The position numbers and the translations under genes were made by a program. 64,000 nt of DNA from positions 1-64,000 of the forward strand of contig CAMEVC010000009.1 in the NCBI GenBank assembly GCA_945939115.1. Direction: 5' to 3'. This stretch comes from an uncultured Eubacterium sp. (GTDB lineage: Bacteria > Bacillota > Clostridia > Lachnospirales > Lachnospiraceae). How positions within the stretch are numbered: the first letter of the stretch is position 1; every line of letters starts with the position of its first letter. This document shows, one piece after another, positions 9,880 to 19,074 of the stretch. The notes under the pieces are model-generated. The model was given only the letters and a program-made list of their open reading frames with translations, had not been told where the DNA came from and made no database searches.

Positions 9880-10872
9880 TTATTTCTGGAATCTGAAAAT
9901 CTCATCTAACATTCTCAGGGTTTTCAGATTTCCTCTGGCGGTCATTGCTCCTGTCATAAATGCTCTATGGAATGTAATTCTTCCCTCAACTATCTCGTCA
10001 AATGTTTCTTTTGTAAGCTTACCTATTACATCTGCATTCTTATTTTCCCCAAATTCAACCTTAGCCTCTGGTCCGTCGACATATATACTGATTAACTTTT
10101 CTTTGTCGCTGACAGATAACATATAAGTGCTTCTATATCCTGTTGTAGGATTGAAATTATCCTTAAAAGAATTAATGTAATAATCGTCTCCGCCGTGTTC
10201 CTGATCATTGAGAAGTTCTTTATATATACTTGCCAGTGACTCAATATCCTGTTTCTGTGTCTTTACAAATGTATCGTCTGACGCATACTTAGAGAGTTGC
10301 TCACTTTCCTGTGGCGTAAGCTTTATTGTGTCTTTAAGCATATTATTCTTTAAAGTCTGGCTGCTTGATGGAAGCTGCTTAATATTCTGAGAAATAGTCC
10401 TGTATATATTTTCAGCATATTTCTCTATTATCTCCTTATACTCGGAATTAAATTCAAATTCCGTAGTATCATCAATATAAGCACTTAAGGATGGGCCAAT
10501 CCTACCACCAATAATCTCCCATGAATTATTAAGCGCCTGGGTAATCTCCCTCTCCCCATAAGTTCTTGCCATAACAACCGGGAACATATACTTGTCCGGT
10601 ATCTTGGTTTTATCTGAATACAGCCAGCATGAGTCCAGAAATGTCTGCATATATCCGCCCATTCCTACCCATTCAACTGTTGTCGCCAGAACTATACCAT
10701 CCGCCTCCGTAACAGTCTGGGATAAAGTCGTTATTGTATTCTTCATCTCATAAAGATTATATCTTTTCACATTAACATTTAATTCGCCCAGTACTTCCTG
10801 AATCTTGTTAATAACAAATATAGTCGGGTCATCAACCAACCCTCTTCCACCATAATATATATTGATATTCAT
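9880..10872 (-). CDS. Flavodoxin-like reductase fused to SCP2-type domain
   Basis: Residues 1-175 of this 330-residue protein look like an NADPH-dependent FMN reductase/flavodoxin fold (N-terminal INIYYGGRG strand, ADGIVLATTVEW loop, GGRIGPSLSAY). Residues about 225-330 resemble an SCP2 sterol-carrier-like domain, with the EGRITFHRAFMTGAMTARGNL block that typifies it. The combination occurs in clostridial proteins annotated as NAD(P)H-dependent oxidoreductases; the substrate is unknown. It lies between the orphan kinase (convergent) and the FHA gene (same strand, 79 bases upstream). Confidence 0.75.
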   Translation of the reverse strand: MNINIYYGGRGLVDDPTIFVINKIQEVLGELNVNVKRYNLYEMKNTITTLSQTVTEADGIVLATTVEWVGMGGYMQTFLDSCWLYSDKTKIPDKYMFPVVMARTYGEREITQALNNSWEIIGGRIGPSLSAYIDDTTEFEFNSEYKEIIEKYAENIYRTISQNIKQLPSSSQTLKNNMLKDTIKLTPQESEQLSKYASDDTFVKTQKQDIESLASIYKELLNDQEHGGDDYYINSFKDNFNPTTGYRSTYMLSVSDKEKLISIYVDGPEAKVEFGENKNADVIGKLTKETFDEIVEGRITFHRAFMTGAMTARGNLKTLRMLDEIFRFQK

Positions 10873-10951
10873 ATGATAAATCCCCGCAAAATACAGATTA
10901 TATATACCACTCTTACGCGATATTATTATCAGTGTGAATATAGCATAAAAA

Positions 10952-12409
10952 CTAGCTTATTTCAACCTTGAAGGCTATAACCGCAAGTTTTAGAATATCT
11001 CCATCCTTAAGTATTCTTCTCTCATGGTTTTCCAGTCTTTCACCGTTAACATATGTTCCATTAGTTGCATTGAGATCCTCTACCATATAAACATCTTCTG
11101 GAAACGATTCATGATATATGCAGCAATGCATCCTGCTTATAACCTGGGCTTTGATTATTACATCAGCCATCTTTTCGAGACTCCCTATAACATATGGATT
11201 TTTTTCCATGCAGATTGTGTTAATATCTTCCGAAGACTCCTTCGTGCAAATATGTACATCACCGATAAGGTTATCATTCAGAATAATAAGTTTTAGTGTT
11301 TTCTTCTTATCCGCATTATAATCAGACAAAAGCATTGTTTCGTTACATACATCATCAAAAGAAATCCTTCTTTTCTCCTCAGGTTGTTCTTCTTTAACTA
11401 TTGCCTCTGCCTTTTCAGAATCATTATGAGGCTTCCCTTTAATTGTGTATGGAATTGCCTGACTTTCCACCTTAACCACAGTGTCTTTTGTTTTCTTTTT
11501 TATAGAAAAATAAATTAAACCTGCCCCAATGCAAATACATACCACTGACCACAATGCAGGCAATTTAGCAGGTACAAGGTCAGGAACAAGAAGACATAAT
11601 ATACCATAAATCATTACTACCGCTGCAAATGCTGTTGTTACAGACGGGGCTTTACCAGAACTTATTTTTTCTTCCGTATCTATTAACATCTGCTCTGCAA
11701 TTACAGTTGGTATTTCCCTTTTTGTTTCTTTATGCAGATTTCCCCTTAACCTCTCTTTTTCATCCTCAACATCTGCGATTTCTGTCTCCGGTTCATCTAC
11801 TGTATCTTTGTTAGATTCCCATCCACTGTGAATTAATTTCTGTTCCTCCTTTTTTATCATTCCAAACATCCGCATAAGATTATATGGATCATAATCCCCT
11901 ACAAGCACCTTCTGATAAACCTCATATAACTTAACAATACTTTCCTTATCAAGACTGTGATCAAAATGCTCCAGAATAAATTCAAACAATATCTTCAAAC
12001 CCTCATTAAAGGTAATATTATTAATCCTTGTGTGATAGATAAAATGCAGCCTTTTAGTTCCGACATCCATATATATGTACTTGGGTTCTATCTTAACGTG
12101 ATCAATATCAAGCATATAGTCATCGGCTATTCTTGCCATCTCAGAAATATTAAAACATATTGACTTAACATCCTCCATTGTCATCTTTCCATATTCATAA
12201 AACTTGCTCAATTGCTGGCGCGATGTTATATCATAATATATTCCATATTTTCCATTCACCGAATACATCGAAAATTTCAGGAAATGTTCCGGCTTGTTTC
12301 TTTTAAGCATCTTATATTCATAGTCTTCATACTGCTCAGCATCCTCAATAACAAGATAATTGCTGTTATTCTGATGTTCATATCTGATATTTATATTATC
12401 ATTTGCCAA
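10952..12409 (-). CDS. DUF6382/FHA-domain membrane protein of the Tad locus
   Basis: The 485-residue protein has an N-terminal domain of about 190 residues that matches DUF6382 (blocks YLVIEDAEQYEDYEYKML and KFSMYSVNGKYGIYYDI), two hydrophobic helices at about 255-305, and a C-terminal FHA domain (GSLEKMADVII, SRMHCCIYHE, DLNATNGTYVNGERL) that should bind phosphothreonine peptides. The start is TTG, set by GGAGGAG five bases upstream. It is the last gene of the pilus cluster, 15 bases after the small TadE-like gene. A signalling or assembly role in the pilus is inference from position. Confidence 0.75.
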   Translation of the reverse strand: MANDNINIRYEHQNNSNYLVIEDAEQYEDYEYKMLKRNKPEHFLKFSMYSVNGKYGIYYDITSRQQLSKFYEYGKMTMEDVKSICFNISEMARIADDYMLDIDHVKIEPKYIYMDVGTKRLHFIYHTRINNITFNEGLKILFEFILEHFDHSLDKESIVKLYEVYQKVLVGDYDPYNLMRMFGMIKKEEQKLIHSGWESNKDTVDEPETEIADVEDEKERLRGNLHKETKREIPTVIAEQMLIDTEEKISSGKAPSVTTAFAAVVMIYGILCLLVPDLVPAKLPALWSVVCICIGAGLIYFSIKKKTKDTVVKVESQAIPYTIKGKPHNDSEKAEAIVKEEQPEEKRRISFDDVCNETMLLSDYNADKKKTLKLIILNDNLIGDVHICTKESSEDINTICMEKNPYVIGSLEKMADVIIKAQVISRMHCCIYHESFPEDVYMVEDLNATNGTYVNGERLENHERRILKDGDILKLAVIAFKVEIS

Positions 12410-12424
12410 TTCTTCTCCTCCATG

Positions 12425-12754
12425 TTAATTAATCGCCTCAATAATTGCCCTCATTATCCTTATAGTTTTTTCAGGTTCACTTACTTTTATTGAAGAAGCT
12501 CCTATATCTATATTGTCTTCGTCTAACAAAATAGTTCTCACGTCTAAATACTTCTTAGCTCTTTCCTCCAGCATATACTTTTTCCCCGAATCCATATTCT
12601 CTAATTCACTCTGTACTGCAACCTGACTCTGTATATTTTCAACCATTATCTCATCATGAATATTAAAGCACACAGTCATTATCGTTATTACAATTATTGT
12701 AAACATCGGAATTATTACAGAATTCTCAACTGTATACGATGCCCTCAGCCACAT
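12425..12754 (-). CDS. Small TadE-like pseudopilin
   Basis: I start this 109-residue protein at an ATG that overlaps the stop of the prepilin peptidase gene by 10 bases. The N-terminus MWLRASYTVENSVIIP followed by a hydrophobic helix is the TadE-like signature (ASxTVE...P before the membrane helix). The remaining 70 residues are polar and presumably extracytoplasmic. TadE-like pseudopilins help assemble Flp pili. A longer upstream open frame of 53 codons is excluded because it lies entirely inside the peptidase gene. Confidence 0.7.
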   Translation of the reverse strand: MWLRASYTVENSVIIPMFTIIVITIMTVCFNIHDEIMVENIQSQVAVQSELENMDSGKKYMLEERAKKYLDVRTILLDEDNIDIGASSIKVSEPEKTIRIMRAIIEAIN

Positions 12755-13173
12755 AACACAACCCCCACAAAAGAAAAAAACATGAACGGCAAGAAGGGTA
12801 TTGTATCCTTCAATTTGACTTTTCTTAACGCCAGCAACACCCCTGACATAACACTGATGAATATAAGAGCCAGCAAAAACGTTGCAACCGCTCTCCTTAT
12901 GCCAATTATCCATGACATAATTCCCACAACAATTGAATCGGCAACACCCAGCATATGCCCCCGTAATCCTATAATTATTAAAACAGCTGCAATACCTATT
13001 CCTGCCACAATTTCATATATACTAATCCCCCGTCTAATAAGAATATATTCTGCAATTCTTGACACAATTGCGATTGTCCCCATTGCTATAAGCATCCACA
13101 GTTGAATCGCTTTTTTCTTCCAATCCACAATTCCTAATACCAGCAAATATGCCATTGTAATAATTGTACTCAT
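12745..13173 (-). CDS. A24-type prepilin peptidase, short form
   Basis: The 142-residue membrane protein has five to six hydrophobic helices. The two aspartates expected for an A24 aspartyl prepilin peptidase are present: D17 in GIVDWKKKAI, and a second in GVADSIVVG at about residue 78, where the usual GxGD appears as GVAD. It would cleave the leader of the Flp pilin and the TadE-like proteins. GGGGGAG precedes the ATG. It overlaps the small TadE-like gene by 10 bases. A second, more canonical A24 peptidase lies at 37472-37978. Confidence 0.72.
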   Translation of the reverse strand: MSTIITMAYLLVLGIVDWKKKAIQLWMLIAMGTIAIVSRIAEYILIRRGISIYEIVAGIGIAAVLIIIGLRGHMLGVADSIVVGIMSWIIGIRRAVATFLLALIFISVMSGVLLALRKVKLKDTIPFLPFMFFSFVGVVLCG

Positions 13174-13197
13174 ATCTCCCCCTTATGTTCTTTATAT

Positions 13198-14076
13198 TTA
13201 CTTTCTGCTTTTTTCTGCACATTTTGAACAAAGGGACATCCCCTTAATTCTGTCCTTTTTCACGGCAATTACATTTCTCTGTAAATCACTGCAGTTGATT
13301 GAATTGTGATATTTTTCTCCGTATATAGTGTAATAAACAACAACTGCATCTCCCGCGCATTTCCCACATTCATAATATCTGCTGCCGGATGCATTCCTCA
13401 AATCATACAAATCTTCAATGTCTGCTGTTTTAATATCCCTTGTTATATATGAACAATCCGGATCTGTGTGGTATACTTCGCCTGACTCTGTAATATAGAC
13501 ATATTCGTCATCTTCTACTTCTTCAGATGGTGTAAACCTGTCGTATCTTTCTCCAAGCCATGCATCCGCTACCATTTTCTCTTGCATAGTTATTTTAGTT
13601 AAACCAAATATATCAAAAGGATTCTTAATGGAATATCTTAGTGTAATACATATAGACGAATTCTCTTTTAGTATCTGCGAACCACTGAAATCCCACCCCG
13701 CATTACCTCCGGAAATATAATGGCTCTTTGCAAAATCACTTCCCAGCTCACTTATAAAAACTCCTGCAAACTCTGCAATTGTTAATCCGTTTCTACAAAT
13801 TCCTAAGTTATCATCCTCTTTTTCAAGACTTGTAAGTGCATTTGTTTTGTCTGTATCAGACATATCTTTCAAAGCCTCTCTAACATATGCATATCTGCTG
13901 AATCTCCTTATTGAATTATACACAGCATTACTTACCTGTATCTTAACTGCAACAACCTGAAGCATGAATATTATTGCCGCCGCTGCATATACAACTAAAG
14001 GTATAACTAATGCTCCTTCAACAGTTGCAGATGCAGGTATTTCTTGTTTATAAATATTATGGTTAAAGGTTTTCAT
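13198..14076 (-). CDS. TadE-like protein with C-terminal Cys-rich repeats
   Basis: Starting at the ATG at 14076 this is a 292-residue protein with a basic N-terminus, the TadE-like PASATVEGALVIP motif and one membrane helix. The C-terminal 90 residues hold two copies of a YHxxxxCxxL/I...CxxC unit (YHTDPDCSYI with CGKC, then YHNSINCSDL with CSKC), probably two small zinc- or disulfide-stabilised modules. This tail is also seen in some secreted Firmicutes proteins. AAAGGAGAGG lies 13 bases upstream, a little far; a GTG start at 14142 is possible. It probably acts as a minor pilin. Confidence 0.7.
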   Translation of the reverse strand: MKTFNHNIYKQEIPASATVEGALVIPLVVYAAAAIIFMLQVVAVKIQVSNAVYNSIRRFSRYAYVREALKDMSDTDKTNALTSLEKEDDNLGICRNGLTIAEFAGVFISELGSDFAKSHYISGGNAGWDFSGSQILKENSSICITLRYSIKNPFDIFGLTKITMQEKMVADAWLGERYDRFTPSEEVEDDEYVYITESGEVYHTDPDCSYITRDIKTADIEDLYDLRNASGSRYYECGKCAGDAVVVYYTIYGEKYHNSINCSDLQRNVIAVKKDRIKGMSLCSKCAEKSRK

Positions 14077-14160
14077 ATTAATCTGACTGCCTCTCCTTTC
14101 CCTTATAATGTTCCTGCACCCATAACTGTGTTTTAAAAGCACATAGCTTCTAAACCATAC

Positions 14161-16278
14161 TTAAACATACGAATAGCTGAATATCTGCTTATAGCTCTCA
14201 TTTTGTCCTTTGCATTTAAAAAATGCCGTTCCATCCGCTGAAACAATATAGTTTTTCATTCTGAAATCCTTATGCCCCATACTTATCATCTTAAGTTCCA
14301 TCGCTCCCATAGTTCTGTAATTCTTATGCGCTGAATTCTCCATAAACAACAGCATTCTTATGTACCCTTCATAATCGATTCCTGTCTTACTCTCTTCTTT
14401 ATCACCATCAAACTTCATCATCAGAAGCCCCTCCAGCGAAAGATTCCAGTTATCCTTTGTTTTTACCAAATCCACCTTTTTCCCAGCACATAAAGCTTTG
14501 ATATCTATTACAGCCTCTCCATATGCCCATACCGAAAGAACAAGATATTGTCCTGCCTTTACAACTGCCATATTACCTGTAAATCCCAATGCACTGCTGG
14601 CAAGTGTGAAGGCTTCAGCTTTCTTTGTACGGTCAGTAAGAAGATATGCCAGATTCATACCTGTCCTTATACCTGAAAGTTCCAGAATTGTCTGTTCCAT
14701 GTTTTCTTTGTCGCTATTATTGCCACATAAAATGTATTCCAGGGTATAATCAAGCAAATCATTCCCATCATTTCCCATATCAATGCAATCTGTAAAACTG
14801 TTAAATTTGGTCATCAGATACTCGTCCATAAGCAGTGTATCTGCAGTCTTTTTTATAACGGTGTCTGTTGAATCATAATTCTCTGTCAAAAATGTTGATA
14901 AATCCTTGAAATCAATTGTTTTCGCAGATATATTTTCAGTATCTGTTACTAATGCAAGCATTCCGTCCGTAATTAACTGTTTTATTTTCTTTATAACCGA
15001 CAACCCTATAGATTCCGAAGAGAAATCTACTCCCGAATAATCAAAGCCGATATCTCTGTTTGAAAGTCCCAGCAGTGAGGATTGAAACAATACTATTTTC
15101 TGCCGTGTTTCTTTACAATTACTTTGAAGCAGATTAATATCCAGTTGCTCCAATAATCCATATACTCCATCAAGAATAATCTTATTTCTGTCAAGAGCCT
15201 GTGATATTGTCTGTATATTACACAGTTCTCTTTTTTTCGAAATACTTTCACTCTTAATATCTTTCAGGTCTTCCATTAAGCCTGAGTACAGCTCTTCACC
15301 CAGAGTATCTCTTCCTTCCTCAACTTTAGATATACAATTTTCAATTTTCTTATCTGCCTCTGCCTTTGAGGCATGATATCCGGAAATTACATCTAACGCT
15401 TCTATTGTTTTGTTTCTGGCACCCGATATTGCTTCCCTTAGCATCTCATAATTTCTTCTATAAATCTGCGCATATGAATTATTTCCTGACGCTTCGCTTT
15501 CCTTATCACCAATCTCATATAAACCATCTATGTCTTCCAGCATATCCCTCAATATTGCAGACACATCTGAATATCCCGGAGTACCTTGTGAAACCGTATC
15601 ATAAACCATGCTGTTATCTACATTAACAGAATCTGGGGTTATGTCTCCATTCACGGCACATTTTGCAAAACTCCCTGAAACCGGCACAGGTTTTCCTTTT
15701 CTGATAACAATCCCCGTTTCTTCTGTATCAATACCTTCCACCAGTTTTATCAGCTCCAGAACTTTTTCATCCATTACAAATAGTTCCTCTTCACAAGCTG
15801 CTATATCAGAAGTAATTTCGTTTATTTTTTCAGCCTTTTTTACCTGCTGTTCCGACTGCATAAATGCTTCTGCCACCTCCGAATACACCCCGTACTTCAT
15901 ATATGACACGATTTCTTTTCGCAGCTTATCTCCTCCGTCAGATGTAATATAAACAGGGTTATCCACTATAAGGCTCATTAGTTCCACATCTTTTCCACAT
16001 ACTCCAATATTCTTTTCAACATAGTCCTTTATACGCCCATCAATATAATCCGTTTTCTCAAGCAGAAGTATGTCATATTCATCCACCATATCATTATGAT
16101 AAGCTGAAAATGCGCTCTCCATTGCAAGCATGCATGCCTCTTTAATCCGAGTATTATATGTAACATCTGATACTGACTTAAAGCAGACTAATATCAATGA
16201 AAGCATCAAGGTCATAGATAGTGCAGCGGCAATCGTTATATTGGCCTTAATCGTATTTCTTAACAACTTATCTTTCAT
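14161..16278 (-). CDS. DUF5702 pilus-locus protein
   Basis: The 705-residue protein begins with a basic N-terminus and one hydrophobic helix (about residues 14-34) in the style of TadG-like proteins, followed by a long polar region with coiled-coil stretches (about 150-190 and 275-360). The overall form and position match DUF5702 proteins, which sit in Lachnospiraceae Tad loci between the Flp pilin and TadE-like genes. GGAGAG precedes the ATG. It is presumably anchored in the membrane with most of the chain outside. Its exact function is not known. Confidence 0.75.
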   Translation of the reverse strand: MKDKLLRNTIKANITIAAALSMTLMLSLILVCFKSVSDVTYNTRIKEACMLAMESAFSAYHNDMVDEYDILLLEKTDYIDGRIKDYVEKNIGVCGKDVELMSLIVDNPVYITSDGGDKLRKEIVSYMKYGVYSEVAEAFMQSEQQVKKAEKINEITSDIAACEEELFVMDEKVLELIKLVEGIDTEETGIVIRKGKPVPVSGSFAKCAVNGDITPDSVNVDNSMVYDTVSQGTPGYSDVSAILRDMLEDIDGLYEIGDKESEASGNNSYAQIYRRNYEMLREAISGARNKTIEALDVISGYHASKAEADKKIENCISKVEEGRDTLGEELYSGLMEDLKDIKSESISKKRELCNIQTISQALDRNKIILDGVYGLLEQLDINLLQSNCKETRQKIVLFQSSLLGLSNRDIGFDYSGVDFSSESIGLSVIKKIKQLITDGMLALVTDTENISAKTIDFKDLSTFLTENYDSTDTVIKKTADTLLMDEYLMTKFNSFTDCIDMGNDGNDLLDYTLEYILCGNNSDKENMEQTILELSGIRTGMNLAYLLTDRTKKAEAFTLASSALGFTGNMAVVKAGQYLVLSVWAYGEAVIDIKALCAGKKVDLVKTKDNWNLSLEGLLMMKFDGDKEESKTGIDYEGYIRMLLFMENSAHKNYRTMGAMELKMISMGHKDFRMKNYIVSADGTAFFKCKGQNESYKQIFSYSYV

Positions 16279-16299
16279 CCAGCAATTCTCTCCTTATCA

Positions 16300-16470
16300 T
16301 CATATTTTCTCAGCCTGACTTGACATCTTAGAAAGAATTGTATTAACAAGGGATGTTATCTGCTTCTTAAAAATCACTACCAGTCCCACTAAGACAATTG
16401 TGATAAGAACAACTTCCACAACTCCCATTCCATCCTCATTTTCCCAAAATTCTCTAATCATTCCTCTCAT
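16300..16470 (-). CDS. flp: Flp-type major pilin
   Basis: With the start at 16470 (GGAG six bases upstream) this encodes 56 residues: a short leader MRGMIREFWENEDGMG, then VVEVVLITIVLVGLVVIF and a polar tail. The Gly-Val-Val-Glu junction followed by a hydrophobic helix is the cleavage-and-assembly signature of type IVb Flp pilins, which A24 peptidases process after the Gly. It lies between tadC and the DUF5702 gene. An upstream GTG-started extension overlaps the 18-bp tandem repeat and is unlikely to be used. Confidence 0.82.
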   Translation of the reverse strand: MRGMIREFWENEDGMGVVEVVLITIVLVGLVVIFKKQITSLVNTILSKMSSQAEKI

Positions 16471-16500
16471 TTTCTGCTCCTTTCGTCCACTTAACATATT

Positions 16501-16536
16501 GCTACTCACTTACATATTGCTACTCACTTACATATT
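16501..16536. repeat. Two tandem 18-bp units across the tadC stop codon
   Basis: The unit GCTACTCACTTACATATT occurs twice, head to tail, with a further 7 matching bases to the left. The tadC stop codon lies in the second unit, so each unit contains an ATG-TAA pair on the minus strand. It fills most of the gap between tadC and flp. Confidence 0.9.
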
Positions 16537-17784
16537 AAAAGAGGTTACAGCCGGAACCATAATTACTGCCATTACAATGACAAGCATTAACAACATTGGC
16601 ATCAACAGTCTGGTTGTTGCCTCTTCCCCTTTTATCTTCGCCATATTCTTCCTCTTTTCAAATGCGTCATAGGCTTCATTCTCCAGCAACCTTCTCAACT
16701 CCCTGGTTCCTTTTTTTATATTTGTCTGTAATAATGATGCCAGTTTCATATACTCTCTTGTGTTACATCTCTTCCCAAACTGCTCATATGCCATTGCTTC
16801 TGATATACCTGCCTGCATATTACAATCTGTTTCGCACATTTCCTCATATACACATCTTTTCTTTACAGCACCTTCCTGTCTCTTTATGTTGTAGTCATCA
16901 GATATCTTGTGCCACGCCATCCTGGTTGTCATGCCTGCACCTAAAAGAAGCGTGAGCTTTGAAATCACCTCTGAATAATCATATGTAAGTTCCCTTTGTC
17001 TTGTAATAAGCCTCTTCTTTTCCTTATCTCGTTCTATAAACACTAATAAGAATATTATTACTGCACCCATACATATAATTATAAATGGAGATATATTGTC
17101 ATTATCTTCCTCATAACTTACTTTGTTTCCTCCTATTATCATAGGAAGATTAATGTCAGAAAGTTCTCCACTGCTATCTATTGCTGAATTCACTTCATTC
17201 TGTGCCTGGATTCTTGTCCATGTACCGGAATCATAATCCGGCGCAAGCACTGTGATAAGAATCTCACACTCCCTTCTATAATCTCCATACTCCAGCACAG
17301 GCATTATGGTTACTTCTCTGCTTTCATCTCTTTCAAATCCCCGGTTATTTACCGTTCCATCATAATTAACCAACTGATAATCGCTTGTATACCAGTCCAG
17401 AGAGATTATTCCATTCTGCGCCATATCCGGAAACACCAGATTTTCTCTTACACATTCCAACCCTTTATTATTTCCACACATTACTTTAATTATTTCATCA
17501 TAGGCTCTGTCAAAATATTCAAATACCTCTGTTTCTGTAAGTGTTCTGGGTTTAATGGTGAGATCCATTGTTGTTATTACTTTCCCACTACTGTCCAAGA
17601 CATTAATCTGTGTACTTAAGTCTTCTTCTCCCGGCTCTGGTCTTTTCATCTGTCCGTTGATTATACTGTTTTGCGATTGCTGAAATAAACACACTAAAGT
17701 CAACAAAATACAACATATCAGCACAGCTATAATTTTGTATTTGATATTACTATTCAGTTTTATTAATTTCATAAACTTAAACAT
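16528..17784 (-). CDS. tadC: TadC-like pilus assembly membrane protein
   Basis: This 418-residue protein has an N-terminal membrane helix (about 17-35), an unusually long extracytoplasmic domain (about 36-225), a second helix (about 230-248) and a C-terminal type II secretion F-like domain with LTLLLGAGMTTRMAW and the REYMKLASLLQTNIKKG motif, ending in a membrane helix. TadC forms the inner-membrane platform with TadB. The ATG overlaps the tadB stop by 8 bases, implying coupled translation. The extra N-terminal domain is longer than in the proteobacterial TadC. Confidence 0.8.
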   Translation of the reverse strand: MFKFMKLIKLNSNIKYKIIAVLICCILLTLVCLFQQSQNSIINGQMKRPEPGEEDLSTQINVLDSSGKVITTMDLTIKPRTLTETEVFEYFDRAYDEIIKVMCGNNKGLECVRENLVFPDMAQNGIISLDWYTSDYQLVNYDGTVNNRGFERDESREVTIMPVLEYGDYRRECEILITVLAPDYDSGTWTRIQAQNEVNSAIDSSGELSDINLPMIIGGNKVSYEEDNDNISPFIIICMGAVIIFLLVFIERDKEKKRLITRQRELTYDYSEVISKLTLLLGAGMTTRMAWHKISDDYNIKRQEGAVKKRCVYEEMCETDCNMQAGISEAMAYEQFGKRCNTREYMKLASLLQTNIKKGTRELRRLLENEAYDAFEKRKNMAKIKGEEATTRLLMPMLLMLVIVMAVIMVPAVTSFNM

Positions 17785-18505
17785 CTATATTCACTATCCT
17801 CTTTGCCCATCTGTCTGCAATAACATACACAATAAGACATACCGTCATAACAGACATCCCCAGTATATTTCCATATAGTGGAGCAATAAACTCTCTCGCT
17901 GTTAATTTAAGGTATAGTATGATTCCAAAAGGCATAATACTCATAACCTTCTGCTCCATTCTTTTTCCACTTATGACAGTCTCCACTTCAGCCGCTGTTT
18001 CAAGCTTTCCCTGAATAATACCTGCAGTATTTCTTATAATAGATATAATGTCTCCTCCGCTGCGTTTGGCATATCTGAACACCTCTGCAAAATACGCTAT
18101 ATCTTCAACACCGCTCTCCTTTGCAAAATCCATAAGAATATCTTCCAGATTCTCGTTCTGATTAAGCCTTGTAACTATTCCCCTGAATCTACCCACGATA
18201 TCAGAGTTTGCTCCATAGAGAAGAATTAACTCATTCACAGCTTCCGCAAAGGAATTCTCAATAGAATATCCAACATTAAGAGCAAAAGAAACTGCCATAA
18301 TGCCATCCTTAAATTCCTGTGCCATTGCTGTCTTTCTCCTATTCTCTGCAATCTTACGACATTCTTTAGCATGCATAGCAATGTACGGGATAAGTAGCAC
18401 TGCCATAAATAAATTCTCATAAAATATATATGCCGCAATTAAAATATGAAGTATGCCCTCTGATACATATCTGATGTCACCACTCTTTAATTCCGGCAGT
18501 TTCAA
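17777..18505 (-). CDS. tadB: TadB-like pilus assembly membrane protein
   Basis: The protein has paired N-terminal membrane helices, a cytoplasmic T2SSF domain (DGIMAVSFALNVGYSIENSF, then YFAEVFRYAKRSGGD) and two C-terminal helices, as in TadB. I place the start at TTG 18505, preceded by AAAGGA at nine bases, giving 242 residues and a 29-base overlap with the tadA remnant. Longer starts at 18565 or 18646 would bury 89 or more bases in tadA. It should partner TadC and the TadA ATPase; the latter is broken in this window. Confidence 0.78.
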   Translation of the reverse strand: MKLPELKSGDIRYVSEGILHILIAAYIFYENLFMAVLLIPYIAMHAKECRKIAENRRKTAMAQEFKDGIMAVSFALNVGYSIENSFAEAVNELILLYGANSDIVGRFRGIVTRLNQNENLEDILMDFAKESGVEDIAYFAEVFRYAKRSGGDIISIIRNTAGIIQGKLETAAEVETVISGKRMEQKVMSIMPFGIILYLKLTAREFIAPLYGNILGMSVMTVCLIVYVIADRWAKRIVNIDV

Positions 18506-18901
18506 GTTTATGAGTCCTTTTAAGCACGGTATCCTGTCTGATAAGCCTTCCCAGTACTTTTCCATCCGGGCTTTCACCCTCCTCAACAAACTTGAATAAT
18601 GGTGTAAGCTTGATTTCACCATCTCTGCAATCTCCAACCTCTGCAATCTGCACCACCTTTCTGCTCCTGTCTCTTATCCTCCCGAGATGTACAATAATAT
18701 CTACTGCTGATGATATCTGCTGCCTGACAGCCTCTATAGGAATCTCCATTCCCATAAGAACCATTGTCTCAATTCGTGAAAGCATATCCCTTGGGCTATT
18801 ACTGTGTCCTGTCGACAAACTTCCATCATGCCCTGTATTCATTGCCTGCAGCATATCAACTGCCTCTACACCTCTGACTTCTCCTACGATAAGTGCGGAG
18901 T
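18477..18901 (-). pseudogene. tadA: 3' remnant of the TadA/CpaF secretion ATPase
   Basis: The frame encodes the C-terminal third of a TadA/CpaF-type ATPase: SALIVGEVRGVEAVDMLQAM (Walker B region), then HDGSLSTGHSNSPRDML and the family C-terminus. Sequence similarity stops abruptly at about 18897-18905, where the frame runs into unrelated DNA and reaches a stop at 18915. The N-terminal domain and Walker A motif are absent here and are not found beside the other island edge. Internal ATGs could give a short product without ATPase activity. The break is the left edge of the defence island. Confidence 0.85.
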
Positions 18902-19037
18902 TTTTTAGAAGGGGTTAGTAGTGATAGCACTGATAGAGTTAACCAGCGTATCTCGGTATAAGGTGTATAGGGTTAGTGATGGTTAGAGATGATACAGCCC
19001 TTTGTTTATCAAGGTTTGAAGGCATTTTTTTGCATAG

Positions 19038-19074
19038 AAAAAGTCATGTAATCATAGCGACTACATGACCTTTT
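19038..19074 (-). terminator. Terminator overlapping the HNH gene stop codon
   Basis: On the minus strand AAAAGGTCATGTAG pairs with the later ACATGACTTTTT, and T residues follow. The HNH gene's ATG-TAG end lies inside the upstream arm. The 18902-19037 stretch between it and the tadA break contains no gene that I can see. Confidence 0.75.

Noticed and set aside
18902-19037. Attachment site or terminal repeat of the island
   Set aside because: I found no matching repeat near 37480, so the element's end type cannot be stated.
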